A stretch of 64,000 nt of DNA. It comes from Isosphaeraceae bacterium. GTDB lineage: Bacteria > Planctomycetota > Planctomycetia > Isosphaerales > Isosphaeraceae. The notes beneath the pieces are model-generated. The model was not told the DNA's origin. It did not search any database and worked only from the letters and a program-made list of their open reading frames with translations. The DNA is taken from NCBI GenBank assembly GCA_021324445.1, contig JAJPJC010000450.1, positions 17,849 through 81,848 of the forward strand, in the 5' to 3' direction. Shown piece after piece: positions 43,588-53,496 of the stretch (within the stretch, counting starts at the first letter, position 1; the number at the start of each line of letters is the position of its first letter). Made by a program: the position numbers and the translations under genes.

Positions 43588-44778
43588 ATGAAGCCCGATC
43601 CCGATGGCCCGCCGACCCGTCTCCGCTCGCTCGACGCCTATCGAGGGTTCGTGATGCTGGCGATGGCCTCGGGGGGCGCCGGCATGCTGGCTGGCTTCCC
43701 CAATCATAGTGAGTCGTTCGGGTCCAACCTGGTCGACGCGCTGCGGCAACAGCTCGACCACGTGCCGTGGCGCGGCGGTGTCTTCTGGGACATGATCCAG
43801 CCGTCGTTCATGTTCCTGGTGGGCGTGGCGATGCCGTTCTCCTACGCCAACCGGAGCGCCCGGGGCGAGACCTGGCCCCGGATGTTCGCCCACGCGCTGG
43901 TTCGCTCCGCGGTCCTGATCGCGCTGGCGGTCTTCCTGGCGTCCAACGGCAGCCGGTACACGCACTACTCGTTCGTCAACGTGCTCGGGCAGATCGGGCT
44001 CGGCTACACGTTCGTGTTCTTGCTGCTGGGGCACCGGCCGGCCGTCCAGCTCGCCGCAGCCCTGGCAATCCTGGTTGCGGACTGGCTGCTCTTCGCGTGG
44101 TATCCCCTGCCCGCCTCGGATTTTCCCCTCGCCAAATACGGCGCCGCGGACGCGGGGATCATGATGCCGGGCTTCTTCGCCCACTGGAACAAGAATACGA
44201 ACGTCGCCGCGGCGTTCGACCGATGGTTCCTCAACCTCTTCCCGCAGCCGCCGGGTCATCCGTTTCGCTTCAACGAGGGAGGATACGCAACGCTGAACTT
44301 TATCCCATCGATGGCGACGATGCTCTTCGGCGTGCTGGCCGGCGAGCTCCTCCGCTGGCAGCGCGACCGGCTGGCCAAGCTCCGCATCCTACTCGTGGCT
44401 GGCGCGGTCTGCTGCTCGTTGGGAATGGTCCTCGACACGACGGTCTGCCCCATCGTCAAGCGGATCTGGACCCCGTCGTGGACCGTCTACTCGACCGGCT
44501 GGACTTGCTGGATGCTGGCGGCGTTCTACGGCCTGATCGACGTGGCCGGTTTCCGCCGATGGTCGTTCCCCCTGGCCGTCGTCGGCATGAACTCGATCGC
44601 CATCTATCTCATGGCCCAGCTCATGAAGCCGTTCGTCGCGACCACGTTGCGCACCCACCTCGGACCGGACATCTTCACCGGAACCTACGGCCCGCTCATC
44701 CGGGCGACGTCGATTCTGCTCGTGTTCTGGCTGATTTGTTTCTGGATGTACCGGCAGCGGATCTTCCTCAAGATCTGA
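43588..44778 (+). CDS. COG4299-type (heparan-alpha-glucosaminide N-acetyltransferase-like) membrane acyltransferase
   Basis: A 396-residue polytopic protein beginning with RLRSLDAYRGFVMLAM, the signature of the COG4299/DUF5009 family related to lysosomal HGSNAT. About ten membrane helices follow. The conserved WDMIQPSFMFLVGVAMPFSYANR region in loop 1-2 contains the Q-P-x-F-M-F motif common in planctomycete members, and NEGGYATLNFIPSMATMLFG is the second conserved block. An extracytoplasmic loop with HWNKNTN and RWFLNLFP separates helices 5 and 6. It may move acyl groups onto cell-envelope glycans. The catalytic His is not identified with certainty. It stands alone, divergent from the APC-MFS pair. 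Confidence 0.8.
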   Translation: MKPDPDGPPTRLRSLDAYRGFVMLAMASGGAGMLAGFPNHSESFGSNLVDALRQQLDHVPWRGGVFWDMIQPSFMFLVGVAMPFSYANRSARGETWPRMFAHALVRSAVLIALAVFLASNGSRYTHYSFVNVLGQIGLGYTFVFLLLGHRPAVQLAAALAILVADWLLFAWYPLPASDFPLAKYGAADAGIMMPGFFAHWNKNTNVAAAFDRWFLNLFPQPPGHPFRFNEGGYATLNFIPSMATMLFGVLAGELLRWQRDRLAKLRILLVAGAVCCSLGMVLDTTVCPIVKRIWTPSWTVYSTGWTCWMLAAFYGLIDVAGFRRWSFPLAVVGMNSIAIYLMAQLMKPFVATTLRTHLGPDIFTGTYGPLIRATSILLVFWLICFWMYRQRIFLKI

Positions 44779-44925
44779 GGTCGGATCGCCCTGTCCCAGG
44801 CACGGAGCGTTGCAGTGGGGCCAAGACATCCGGCCGGCCGGGTCGCCCCGAACGTCGAAGCCTTTCCCGGCTTCCCGCCACGGTTGTATGATGGGCGCTC
44901 ATCCGGCGATCTGGAGGCCCATCCC

Positions 44926-46803
44926 ATGTCGCAATCGACGGCTGCTCGGAACGGACACTTCGGCATCGCCGTGGGACGGCGTACGGTGGTCCTCGCGATC
45001 GGGGCCGCCGTGCTGGTCGCTCTGGTCGGCGGCCTGGTGGTCGCGACGTTTCAGCGGCAAGAGGACGAGCGCCGGCTGCGCCAGGCCGAGTCCAGCTTCG
45101 AGAAGGCCAACGACACCATCGAACGGCTGCTGACCCGGATCGGCCAGGAGCGGCTCAAGGGCCTGCCCCAGATGGAGTCGCTCCGCTCGGAGCTGCTGGA
45201 GGATGCGCTCCAGTTCCAGCTCGGGTTGCTCACGGACCATAGCGACGACCCCGCGGTCCTCTTCCGGGTCGCCCGGGCGGCGCGGATGGCGGCCGGGCTC
45301 CAGGTCCAGCTCAACCGGCTCGATGAGGCCGAACGGACCTGTCGGCAAGCGCTCACGATCCTCGACGATCTCACCGCGCGCTCACCGCGCGAGCTGAGCT
45401 ACCGTCGCGAGCGCGCCTCGGTCCTGGATACGATGGGCCTGGCGCTGGCCACGCTGGGACGGATCAGCGATGCCGAGGCGGCCTACCGCCTGGCCATGGA
45501 GGTGCGCGGCCTGATCGTCATGGAGGTGCCCGGTTCCGGCGAGGACCGCTGGCGAATGGCCGTCTGCCTGGACCACCTCGGCGTCTTGTGTCGCGACGCC
45601 GGGCGCTGGGATGAGGCCGAACATTTCTTCGTCCGCGGCCGCCAGCTCTGCCTGGCCAATCCGCCGTCGAGCCCCGCCGACCCGCGCGTCCACCAGGAGC
45701 TCGTGACGATCCTCGGCCACCTCAGCCAGGTCCTGATGAACCGCGGGCGATGGACCGAGGCCCTCCAGGGTTACGCCCATGCCGTTCGCGTGCAAAAGGC
45801 GCTGGTCCAGGCGTCGCCCCGCACGAGTGCCTACCGCGAGCTGCTGGTGACCCTCTTGCTCAGCCAGGCCGGCGCGCTGGCGGCCAATCGCCAGCCGGAC
45901 CAGGCCGAGCGCACCCTGGTGGAAGCGCGCGAGCTGTCTCAGCGCCTGCGGGCCGACTTCCCGGCAGTCCCCGCCTACCACGAGCTGGCCGCTACCGTCT
46001 TGAGCAATCTGGCCAATCTCATCCGGACGGATCCCGCTCGAGCGGCCGAGGCGCGCGCGATCCTCGACACGGCGATCGCGCTTCAGGAGCAGCTCGTCGC
46101 CATGGCCGAGGCGGTCCCGGAGTACCGCTCCAAGCTGGCGTCGATGTGCGATAGCCTCGCCAATCTGCTTCGCGCGCAGCATCGGTTCCCGGAGGCCGAG
46201 TCGCTCTATCGCAAGGAGCTCGCCTACCAGTCCCGCCTGGCCGCGGACTACCCCCAGGTTCTCGCCTACCGATTCGGTCACGGTCAGGTGCTGCACAACC
46301 TCGCCGATCTGCTCCGAGAACGCGGCCGTCCCGCCGAGGCCCTGCCGCTGGAGCGCGAAGCCGTCCGCCTGCTGAGCAGCGTCTACCAATCCAACGTCCG
46401 GAACCCCGACTACCGGACGGCCATCAGTTACGCCTGGTGGACCCTCTGCGCGATCCTCATCGACCGCAAGGACCATCGCGCCGCCGCCACGGCGATCGCG
46501 GAATACCTCCGCCTCGAGCCCAACGGCTACGAGGAATCGTTCGAGGCCGCCGAGTTCCTCTGCCGTTGCGCCCAGATCGTCCGGGCGGACCCCGCCGTGC
46601 CGGCCGACCAGCGCGAGCCCCTGGCTCGCTCCTATGCCGATCGGGCGATTGACGCGCTCCGCACCGCCATCCGCAATGGCTTCCGCGATGCCAAGCACCT
46701 GGAGTCCGACCCCGCCTACGCCCCCATCCGCGACCGCGACGACTTCCGGCGCCTCATCCAGGAGATCGAAGCCATGACCGAGACCACGGGCGCGACCTCG
46801 TGA
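44926..46803 (+). CDS. TPR-repeat protein with one N-terminal membrane segment, related to kinase-TPR C-termini
   Basis: A 625-residue protein. A transmembrane segment (about 22-43) precedes a coiled-coil stretch and then more than eight TPR-type repeats. The last 40 residues (ALRTAIRNGFRDAKHLESD...IRDRDDFRRLIQE) match the C-terminal box of the two kinase-TPR proteins downstream. It therefore looks like the receptor half of such a protein without the kinase domain. GGAGG at 44913-44917 supports ATG 44926; the frame extends to 44815 without features. It is the first gene of the signalling region and could interact with the neighbouring kinases through TPR contacts. No enzyme motif is seen. Confidence 0.78.
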   Translation: MSQSTAARNGHFGIAVGRRTVVLAIGAAVLVALVGGLVVATFQRQEDERRLRQAESSFEKANDTIERLLTRIGQERLKGLPQMESLRSELLEDALQFQLGLLTDHSDDPAVLFRVARAARMAAGLQVQLNRLDEAERTCRQALTILDDLTARSPRELSYRRERASVLDTMGLALATLGRISDAEAAYRLAMEVRGLIVMEVPGSGEDRWRMAVCLDHLGVLCRDAGRWDEAEHFFVRGRQLCLANPPSSPADPRVHQELVTILGHLSQVLMNRGRWTEALQGYAHAVRVQKALVQASPRTSAYRELLVTLLLSQAGALAANRQPDQAERTLVEARELSQRLRADFPAVPAYHELAATVLSNLANLIRTDPARAAEARAILDTAIALQEQLVAMAEAVPEYRSKLASMCDSLANLLRAQHRFPEAESLYRKELAYQSRLAADYPQVLAYRFGHGQVLHNLADLLRERGRPAEALPLEREAVRLLSSVYQSNVRNPDYRTAISYAWWTLCAILIDRKDHRAAATAIAEYLRLEPNGYEESFEAAEFLCRCAQIVRADPAVPADQREPLARSYADRAIDALRTAIRNGFRDAKHLESDPAYAPIRDRDDFRRLIQEIEAMTETTGATS

Positions 46804-46894
46804 TCTCGGTGGGGATGTCGTTTGCGAGCAGTCGCGCTCTGGTCGCGGTCGCTCGGGTTGAGCGGTCGTCGATTTCGCGATCCCGGTCCTCGGC

Positions 46895-47206
46895 TCAGGG
46901 CTCGTCATCGCCGAAGGTGCCCAGGCCGTCCTCGCCGATGTCGTCGAAAGCGTCCTTGCTCAGGGGATCCGCGACGTCCACGTCGTCGAGCGAGTCGGCC
47001 TCATCGCCGTAAGTTTGGCTCCAGTCGACCGAGTTCTCGAACGCGCTGAGGGCGTTGTTGATCGGGCCCAGAGAGGGCTTCGAGGATTCCGTCAACTGCT
47101 CCTGAGTGGTCCGGCTCAACGGGCCCCCCGGTCTTCTCCCGGTCCGATCCTCCTTGGAAGCGGGGTGGAGCGGCCCCGAGAGCCGCGGGCGCCTGGGAGG
47201 TTGCAA
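46895..47206 (-). CDS. Small acidic protein, uncertain
   Basis: A 103-residue minus-strand frame. Residues 1-30 are basic and Pro-rich; from about residue 31 (SRTTQEQLTESSKPSLG) the sequence becomes amphipathic, then very acidic (DEADSLDDVDVADPL, DDIGEDGLGTFGDDEP). The composition change suggests the true start is a non-ATG codon near 47120. No homologue is recognised. It lies between the TPR gene and the first kinase gene, divergent from the latter. It could be a real small protein of this island or chance coding. Confidence 0.4.
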   Translation of the reverse strand: MQPPRRPRLSGPLHPASKEDRTGRRPGGPLSRTTQEQLTESSKPSLGPINNALSAFENSVDWSQTYGDEADSLDDVDVADPLSKDAFDDIGEDGLGTFGDDEP

Positions 47207-47286
47207 TCCCTTTTGCTCCAGCGTCCGGCGGTTTATGATGGGTGACGCGATGGGGCGATGTCGATCCTCGCCGAAGGGGGTGCTCC

Positions 47287-50200
47287 GTGGCCCATTCTGC
47301 CGATCGCAACCTGCTGTTCGGTGTCCTGGCGTTGCAGATGGACTTCATCACCCGCGATGCGCTGATCGCCGCGATGAACGCCTGGGTGCTCCAGAAGCAA
47401 CGTTCCCTGGGCGAGATCCTGGAAGCCCAGGGAGCCCTGGCACCAGGCGACCGCGCCTTGCTCGAGCCGCTGGTGAGCCGCCACATCGCCCAGCATCGTG
47501 ACGACCCGAGCCGAAGCCTGGCCTCGCTCAGCTCGGTCGATTGGATCCGTGGGGCGCTGGAACCTGTCGCCAGGCTGGACCGGGAACTGGAACAGACCCT
47601 CGATCGGCTCCCCTCCCCCCGAGCCCGGGTCGCGGGCGAGGCCGAGGCCACCGCGACGCAGGTGCTCGCGGCGGGCGCGGCGGGCGCGGCGGGCCCGCGG
47701 TTCCGGATCCTGCGGTTCCACGCCAAGGGCGGCCTGGGCGAGGTCTTCGTCGCCCAGGACGTCGAGCTGCACCGCGAGGTCGCCCTGAAACAGATCCAGC
47801 CGCGCCATTGCGGCCATCCCGAGAGCCGGTCGCGCTTCCTCCTGGAGGCGGAAATCACCGGCGGGTTGGAGCATCCAGGGATCGTGCCGGTCTACGGCCT
47901 GGGCCACTACGAGGACGGCCGGCCGTTCTACGCCATGCGCTTCATCAAAGGGGACAGCCTCAAGGAAGCGATCGAGCAGTTCCACCGGGGCGCGTCCCCG
48001 GGGCGAAGCCCCGGCGAGCGGTCGCTGGAGCTCCAGAAGCTGCTGCGGCGGTTCCTGGACGTCTGCAATGCGATCGCCTATGCCCACAGCCGGGGCGTGC
48101 TGCACCGCGACATCAAGCCGGGCAACATCATGGTCGGCCAGTACGGCGAGACGCTGCTGGTCGATTGGGGGCTGGCCAAGGTCGTGGGCACCACGGAGAC
48201 CTCCAGCGAGGCGACGTTGCGGCCTCCTTCGGCCAGCGGGTCGAGTGAGACGCTGCCGGGCTCGGCGATCGGCACGCCGGCCTTCATGAGCCCCGAGCAG
48301 GCGGCCGGACGACTCGACCTGCTCGGGCCGGCCAGCGATGTCTACAGCCTGGGCGCGACCCTCTACTGCCTCCTGACCGGCAAGGCCCCCATCGAGGGCT
48401 CGAATGTCGAGGACGTACTCGGGCGCGTCCAGCGGGGCGAGTTCCCACACCCGCGGCAAGTCCAGCCGGACGTCCCGCGGCCCCTGGAGGCAATCTGCCT
48501 CCAAGCCATGGCACGGAACCCCGAGGCCCGTTATCCGACGCCCCGAGCCCTGGCCGAGGACCTGGAGCGATGGCTGGCCGACGAGCCGGTCGCCGCCTGG
48601 CCGGAACCGCCGGCGGTCCGCGCCGGCCGGTGGATGCGCCGGCATCGCACGCTGGCCACCGCCGCGGCGGCGACCCTGGCGGTGGGCCTGGTCGCGCTCG
48701 GGGTCGCCTACTCGCGCGAGTCGAAGATCAGCGCGCGACTCGCCCGGACGAATCGCGCTCTCGACGAGTCCAATCGCCAGGTCACCGCGACCAACCAGCG
48801 CTTGGAGGTGAAAAACCTCGAGCTGGTCGCGGCCAATGACCTGGTCACCAGGGCCAAGGCCGAATCCGACCGGCGACTCGATCAGACGCTCCAGGCAATC
48901 GAGGACTACTACACGGGCGTCGGACAGGAATTTCTCCTGGGGCAACAGGAATTCCAGGACCTCCGTCGCCGGCTGGTGGAACGGCCGCGGCAGTTCTACC
49001 AACAACTCGCGCAGGAGCTGGAATCGACGGCCGCTGCCGACGAGCGAGCCCAATCATTACTGGCCAAGGGGAGACTGAGCCTGGGCAAAATCGCGGCGTT
49101 GCTCGACACGAAAGATGATGCCCGGGTGCAATTCGAGGCCGCGGTCCAATCGTACCGCGCGCTCGTGGCGAGTCAGCCGGAGCGGCCCGAATGGCAGGGC
49201 CAGCTCGCCGAGAGCCTCCGGAACCTCGGCGGCGCGCGGGCCTCGGGGGGAGACCTGCAGGCGGCCACGGATTGCTTCCGCCAGGCGATTGCCGTCGGAA
49301 CACGGTTGATCGCCACCCACCCCCAAACACCCACGTACCGGAGCACTCTGGCCTGGAGTCACCACAACTACGGCGCTGTGCTCTATTCCGTCGGGGATCT
49401 GGCCGGTTCGGCGGCGGCGCAGCGGCAAGCCATCGCGATCTGGTTGGCGCTGTTGAAATCCCGGCCCGACGACGCGAAGGCCCTCCACGGACTGGCCACC
49501 AGCCACCTCGGCCTCGCCATGACCCTGAGCAAACTCGGAGATCATGGCGGCGCGGTGGAGTCGCTGCGCCGGGCCGTCGCCAGCGAGTCCCGGCTCACCG
49601 AGGCCCAGCCGAACTCCCTGGAGTCTCTTCATACATTGGCTTCGGCATATAGCAATCTCGGAATCGCCCAGAAGGAGGCGGGGGAACTCCGCGACGCGGT
49701 CGGATCGCACCAAGAGGCCATCGCCATCTCGACCAGGCTGGTGGCGGCCCATCCCAACGTCCCCTTGTTGAGGGATCGATTGGCCAAGAGCTTCAATAAC
49801 CTCGCCATCGTCCAGCAGGCGACCGGGGACCTCGCCGGGGGATTGGCGTCCCATCGCCAGGCCATCGCGATCTATGCCAAGCTCAGCGCGGAACAGCCGG
49901 ATCGGCCGGATTACCAGCTCGGCGAGGGTTGGAGCTACACCAACCTCGGCCGCCTCCAGACCGAGATGGGAGACCCGGCCGGCGCGCGGGATTCCCACGA
50001 GCGGGCGATCGCCATCTGGTCCCGGCTGGCCAAGGACCATCCCGACGTCCCAGATCACCAGGATGGGCTCGCTTCCAGCTACGTCAACCTCGGCTACACC
50101 CAGCACGTCCAGGGCGACCTCGCTCGAGCGATGGAAGCGTACCGCAAAGCCTCCGCCCTCTTCTCCCAGCTCGCGGCAGCACGGCCGAACGTCCCGGAAT

Positions 50201-50856
50201 ACCAGCACAGACTGAGCCGGGTCGGCTTCAACATGGCGATCATCCAGACCGCGAGCGGAGACCTGAAAGGCGCCGTCGAGCGCTATCGCCAGGCCATCGC
50301 GGCGCAGACCAGGCTCCTCTCGGCCAATCCCCATACTCCCGAATACCAGAGCGGGATCGCGGTATCACTGAATAATCTCGGAGATGTTCTGAATCAACTG
50401 GGGGAATACCGGGAGTCGGAACGCGTCTTCCGCCAGGCCATCGAGCACCAGCGCATGGCCCTCGATCGATCGCCGCAGGCGATCGACTTTCGCCGCGCGC
50501 TGAGCAAGCATTACTTCGGCCTGGCGGAAACCTTGCGGTTTCAAGGCCAGGTGAAGGAGGCTGCCCAGGTGATCCGGATTCGCAGGGGATTGTGGGCCGA
50601 GAATGCCACCGAGCTCTACAATGCCGCCTGCGAATTGTCCCTCTGCGTGCCGATCGCTCGGCGCCCGGGAGAGGCGCACGAGCTGGCCGCCGAGGCCGTG
50701 AATGCGCTGCGCGCGGCCATCGCCGCCGGTTGGAACGACGCGGCGAAGACCAGCCGCGATCCCGACCTCGCCCCGCTCCACGGCCGCGACGACTTCCGCC
50801 GGCTCCTCGGCGAGCTGTTCGATCGATCCTTCCCGGCCGACCCGTTCGCGGAGTAG
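47287..50856 (+). CDS. Membrane Ser/Thr protein kinase with C-terminal TPR repeats (paralogue 1)
   Basis: An 1189-residue Hanks-type kinase receptor. Residues 1-110 form a helical domain found at the head of many Isosphaeraceae kinases (ADRNLLFGVLALQMDFI). The kinase domain is at about 139-410: glycine loop KGGLGEVF, VALK lysine, catalytic HRDIKPGN (about 273), DWG in place of DFG (about 292) and MSPEQ. A transmembrane helix (about 455-475) is followed by a coiled coil and about ten TPR repeats of roughly 44 residues, and a final RDDFRRLL box shared with its neighbours. Start GTG 47287 has AAGGGGG upstream and aligns with the ATG of paralogue 2. TPRs should be outside the cytoplasm. A sigma-factor gene follows, a common kinase-sigma pairing. 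Confidence 0.88.
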   Translation: MAHSADRNLLFGVLALQMDFITRDALIAAMNAWVLQKQRSLGEILEAQGALAPGDRALLEPLVSRHIAQHRDDPSRSLASLSSVDWIRGALEPVARLDRELEQTLDRLPSPRARVAGEAEATATQVLAAGAAGAAGPRFRILRFHAKGGLGEVFVAQDVELHREVALKQIQPRHCGHPESRSRFLLEAEITGGLEHPGIVPVYGLGHYEDGRPFYAMRFIKGDSLKEAIEQFHRGASPGRSPGERSLELQKLLRRFLDVCNAIAYAHSRGVLHRDIKPGNIMVGQYGETLLVDWGLAKVVGTTETSSEATLRPPSASGSSETLPGSAIGTPAFMSPEQAAGRLDLLGPASDVYSLGATLYCLLTGKAPIEGSNVEDVLGRVQRGEFPHPRQVQPDVPRPLEAICLQAMARNPEARYPTPRALAEDLERWLADEPVAAWPEPPAVRAGRWMRRHRTLATAAAATLAVGLVALGVAYSRESKISARLARTNRALDESNRQVTATNQRLEVKNLELVAANDLVTRAKAESDRRLDQTLQAIEDYYTGVGQEFLLGQQEFQDLRRRLVERPRQFYQQLAQELESTAAADERAQSLLAKGRLSLGKIAALLDTKDDARVQFEAAVQSYRALVASQPERPEWQGQLAESLRNLGGARASGGDLQAATDCFRQAIAVGTRLIATHPQTPTYRSTLAWSHHNYGAVLYSVGDLAGSAAAQRQAIAIWLALLKSRPDDAKALHGLATSHLGLAMTLSKLGDHGGAVESLRRAVASESRLTEAQPNSLESLHTLASAYSNLGIAQKEAGELRDAVGSHQEAIAISTRLVAAHPNVPLLRDRLAKSFNNLAIVQQATGDLAGGLASHRQAIAIYAKLSAEQPDRPDYQLGEGWSYTNLGRLQTEMGDPAGARDSHERAIAIWSRLAKDHPDVPDHQDGLASSYVNLGYTQHVQGDLARAMEAYRKASALFSQLAAARPNVPEYQHRLSRVGFNMAIIQTASGDLKGAVERYRQAIAAQTRLLSANPHTPEYQSGIAVSLNNLGDVLNQLGEYRESERVFRQAIEHQRMALDRSPQAIDFRRALSKHYFGLAETLRFQGQVKEAAQVIRIRRGLWAENATELYNAACELSLCVPIARRPGEAHELAAEAVNALRAAIAAGWNDAAKTSRDPDLAPLHGRDDFRRLLGELFDRSFPADPFAE

Positions 50857-51225
50857 GGCATGACCGCGCATGGCCAGGTCGATCCATCGCTTTGCTGGTC
50901 GGCTCCGGCTCGATCGGAGGATTCTCGCGGGGCCGAACCCTCCCAAGATCAGAAAGGGCCCGCCGGTCAAGCCGGCGGATCCTCCCGGGAGGCGACTCGG
51001 AAGATTGGTGAACCACCATGACGCCTCGGCCATGGGCCGAGACGCCGCTCTCGATCCACTCCGCGACCGCGATGACTTCCATGTCCTCCTGCTCGACGTC
51101 GTCTTTCCCCGGGACCCCTTCCGTCCTCTTCCTTGACCCATCCGGTGGTGCTATGCTGTTTGATCCTGATTCGGCTCCGAATCATCTCGACGCGAACGGG
51201 GGACGGAGAGCGCAGGAGACAACCC
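50857..51225. pseudogene. Vestige of a kinase-TPR C-terminus in the kinase-sigma gap
   Basis: The plus-strand frame at about 51024-51136 reads DASAMGRDAALDPLRDRDDF and then HVLLLDVVFPRDPFRPLP before its stop. It aligns over about 37 residues with the C-termini of the two kinase paralogues (SRDPDLAPLHGRDDFRRLL ... FPADPF). No kinase or TPR sequence precedes it. It is a fossil of a duplicated family member. The other 200 bp of the gap hold nothing else recognisable. Confidence 0.6.
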
Positions 51226-51984
51226 TTGGACCAGGCGGAGATCGAATCTCATCTGAGTCGGATCGAGACGCACTGGACGGCGGTCGTGCGGGCGCATCGT
51301 GACCCGGGTGATGGCGCCGTGGAGGCTCGCGCGCTGCTGCTGGAGCGCTATGGCGGCGCGGTGCGCCGCTATCTCCTGGCGTCACTCCGCGACGTCGATG
51401 CCGCCGACGACCTCGCCCAGGAGTTCGCCCTGCGGTTCCTTCGCGGCGACTTCAAGAACGCGGATCCCGGCCGGGGACGGTTCCGCGACTTCCTCAAACG
51501 CGCCGTCTATCACCTCATGATCGACTACCATCGGGCGCGGCGCACGACCCCGAAGCTGCTGGGGGATGACGCGCCCGAGCCGGCCGCCGCGGGCGACGAC
51601 GCCGACGCCTGGGCCGACGACCTGGACCGGCAATTCCTCGAGAGCTGGCGCGAGCAGCTCATGGCCCATGCCTGGGCGGCGCTGGAGAAAGTCCAGGAGC
51701 GCACCGGGCAGCCGTTCGCCGCGGTGTTGCGGCTGCGGGTCGCCTGCCCCGAGCTGCGCTCGCCCCAACTGGCCGAGCAGCTCTCCCAGCGGCTGGGCCG
51801 GCCGGTCAACGCCGGCTGGGTCCGGCTCAACCTGCACCGCGCCCGCGACCTGTTCGTCGAATCGCTGCTGGGCCAGGTGGAGCACTCGCTGGGGACCCAT
51901 TCACCGGAGCGGCTGGAGCAGGAGCTGATCGAGCTGGGGTTGTTCGAATACTGTCGATCCGCCTTGAGGCACCGCGGGCCGTGA
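51226..51984 (+). CDS. ECF-like sigma-70 family RNA polymerase sigma factor (TTG start)
   Basis: A 252-residue sigma factor. The start is TTG 51226, supported by AGGAG at 51214-51218; the frame extends to 51133 without family sequence. The N-terminal half carries the region 2 signature YGGAVRRYLLASLRDVDAADDLAQEFALRFLRG, followed by GRFRDFLKRAVYHLMIDYHR. The C-terminal half holds a helix-turn-helix of region 4 type (SPQLAEQLSQRLGRPVNAGWVRLNLHRARDLF). This subgroup is common in Planctomycetota near kinase genes. It probably directs transcription of genes in response to kinase signals, although no anti-sigma gene is seen. Confidence 0.82.
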   Translation: MDQAEIESHLSRIETHWTAVVRAHRDPGDGAVEARALLLERYGGAVRRYLLASLRDVDAADDLAQEFALRFLRGDFKNADPGRGRFRDFLKRAVYHLMIDYHRARRTTPKLLGDDAPEPAAAGDDADAWADDLDRQFLESWREQLMAHAWAALEKVQERTGQPFAAVLRLRVACPELRSPQLAEQLSQRLGRPVNAGWVRLNLHRARDLFVESLLGQVEHSLGTHSPERLEQELIELGLFEYCRSALRHRGP

Positions 51985-52260
51985 GCGACGGTCCCAGCGG
52001 GAGCCAACGGCGGGCCGTGGCGTCGGGTTCTCTGGGATCGCTCGGTGTCCACCGGTTCCTTCGTGCGGTGATCACCGGGTTGCGCGCAGCCGGTCTTCCG
52101 GATGGGATTGACCGGCGTCGCCGTCTCCTACGATCCTCCCTCAATGAGTGACGGCGAACACCGCCTCGCCGCGGCCTCCTGATCTTGCCCCAGGGCCCCG
52201 GGGCGGCGGTGCTCGCGGGTGCCGGCCCCGGACGACTCCCGATGGGATGCACCGTGGAAT

Positions 52261-52674
52261 TCACGAGCAGACCGGCTGGCCCAAGCACCAATCGTGCTTG
52301 TAGAGGCACGTCCCGTTGCTGAAGACGCACTCCTCACGCATCTCGTCGCGGTCGAGCTCGACCGAGTCCTTGTAGCGCACCCCGTCGATGCTGCCCTTGA
52401 ACTTGATCTTGATCTCCTCGACGTCGCGTGCGTCGCCCGGCCGGCGCAGGGTCGCGCGGACGTGCTGGCCGGGCTCCCAGCGACTCGGTTCGAAGGATCG
52501 GCCCTCGATCTTGTCGTAGCAATCGTCCTTGAACTTGATCTTGATCTCGACGTCCTCGATCACGTGCCCGCTCGTATTGTAGACGTCGACGACAACGCCC
52601 TCGGCGGTCAAGGCCAGGACGTCGGTGGAATCGGTCGGTCCCTGGATCACGATGGTCAACGGTGAATCGCTCAT
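52261..52674 (-). CDS. Small protein with duplicated beta-strand motif and Cys-rich C-terminus (unknown)
   Basis: A 137-residue protein starting at ATG 52674, with AAGGAG about 8 bp before it. Two internal copies of a V-E-(D)-x-E-I-K-I-K-F-K segment (near residues 40 and 85) suggest a duplicated beta hairpin or an Ig-like sandwich. The C-terminus has CVFSNGTCLYKHDWCLGQPVCS-type spacing of cysteines, probably disulfides if exported. There is no signal peptide. The N-terminus (SPLTIVIQGPTDSTDVLAL) is hydrophobic but not a leader. I do not recognise a family. It is one of three minus-strand genes between the sigma factor and kinase 2. Confidence 0.65.
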   Translation of the reverse strand: MSDSPLTIVIQGPTDSTDVLALTAEGVVVDVYNTSGHVIEDVEIKIKFKDDCYDKIEGRSFEPSRWEPGQHVRATLRRPGDARDVEEIKIKFKGSIDGVRYKDSVELDRDEMREECVFSNGTCLYKHDWCLGQPVCS

Positions 52675-52869
52675 GATCGATCTCCTTGAATGAGGAGCCG
52701 CCGCGGCGGCTCCGGCCAATTCGGGTGGGGGAGCTGGTCATTGGGGGCAGGTTATCGGAAAAACGTCCTTGACCCCATGGGCGGAATGCCGAACCCGCGG
52801 CCGCCCGCGCCGGGAGCGGCCGGGGGAAGGAGGCGGGTGGGACCGCCCCCTCGACGATGACGGCACCGG

Positions 52870-53496
52870 TCAGGATTGGCCCGGGTCCGGTCGGAACCGG
52901 CCGATCGGCTCGCTGGCGCGCGGACCGCTCAATGCCGGCGCGTGTCCGTTGCCGTGGTGATTGCTGACGTCGAGGGCCGCCAGACGCCCGAGCGTACTCA
53001 GAGTCTGGGTGTAGGACTGCTGCGGATCACCGGTCATCGAGTCGATCGACTGACCGATCCGTGCCCCGACACCCGCGCCGATGTCGCTGACCGCCCGGCG
53101 GATCTCCATGAGGGTCTGGACCTTGCCGGCGACCATATCGACGCCGCCACGGAAGGTGGCATCCAGCGCCTTGCCGGTCCCACTGGCGGTACCGCCGACC
53201 ACCTCGACGACGCCCTGGGCCGTGCCGCTGACGGCATTCCACCCGCCGCTGATGACCGAACCCGCCGCGGAGCCCACCTCGGAGAAGGCCCCATCCACGT
53301 CGCCCTGGGCCAGCTTGCCCACCGCCTCGAAACCATGACTCAGGGCGCCGCCGGCCGCCTCGACCGTCCCTTGGAGGATTGATCCGGCCGCGTTGAATGT
53401 GCCCTTGGCTGTCCCCTCGACGGCGGTCAGCAGGCCGTCCGCCACGCCCGTCGTGACCGTCCAGAGCCCGTTCAAGATCCGATTGATTCCGTCCAT
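52870..53496 (-). CDS. Gly/Ala-rich repetitive amphipathic protein (unknown)
   Basis: A 208-residue protein from ATG 53496, preceded by AAAGGG. From residue 10 to about 135 it consists of short imperfect repeats with G-x-x-x-G/A-x-x-x-G spacing, such as GVADGLLTAVEGTAKG, GGALSHGFEAVGKLAQG and NAVSGTAQGVVEVVGG. This composition suits packed amphipathic helices that insert in or coat a membrane, as in pore-forming or phasin-like proteins. The last 60 residues are polar. No signal peptide, enzyme motif or known family was recognised. It lies between the two other small minus-strand genes. Confidence 0.62.
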   Translation of the reverse strand: MDGINRILNGLWTVTTGVADGLLTAVEGTAKGTFNAAGSILQGTVEAAGGALSHGFEAVGKLAQGDVDGAFSEVGSAAGSVISGGWNAVSGTAQGVVEVVGGTASGTGKALDATFRGGVDMVAGKVQTLMEIRRAVSDIGAGVGARIGQSIDSMTGDPQQSYTQTLSTLGRLAALDVSNHHGNGHAPALSGPRASEPIGRFRPDPGQS

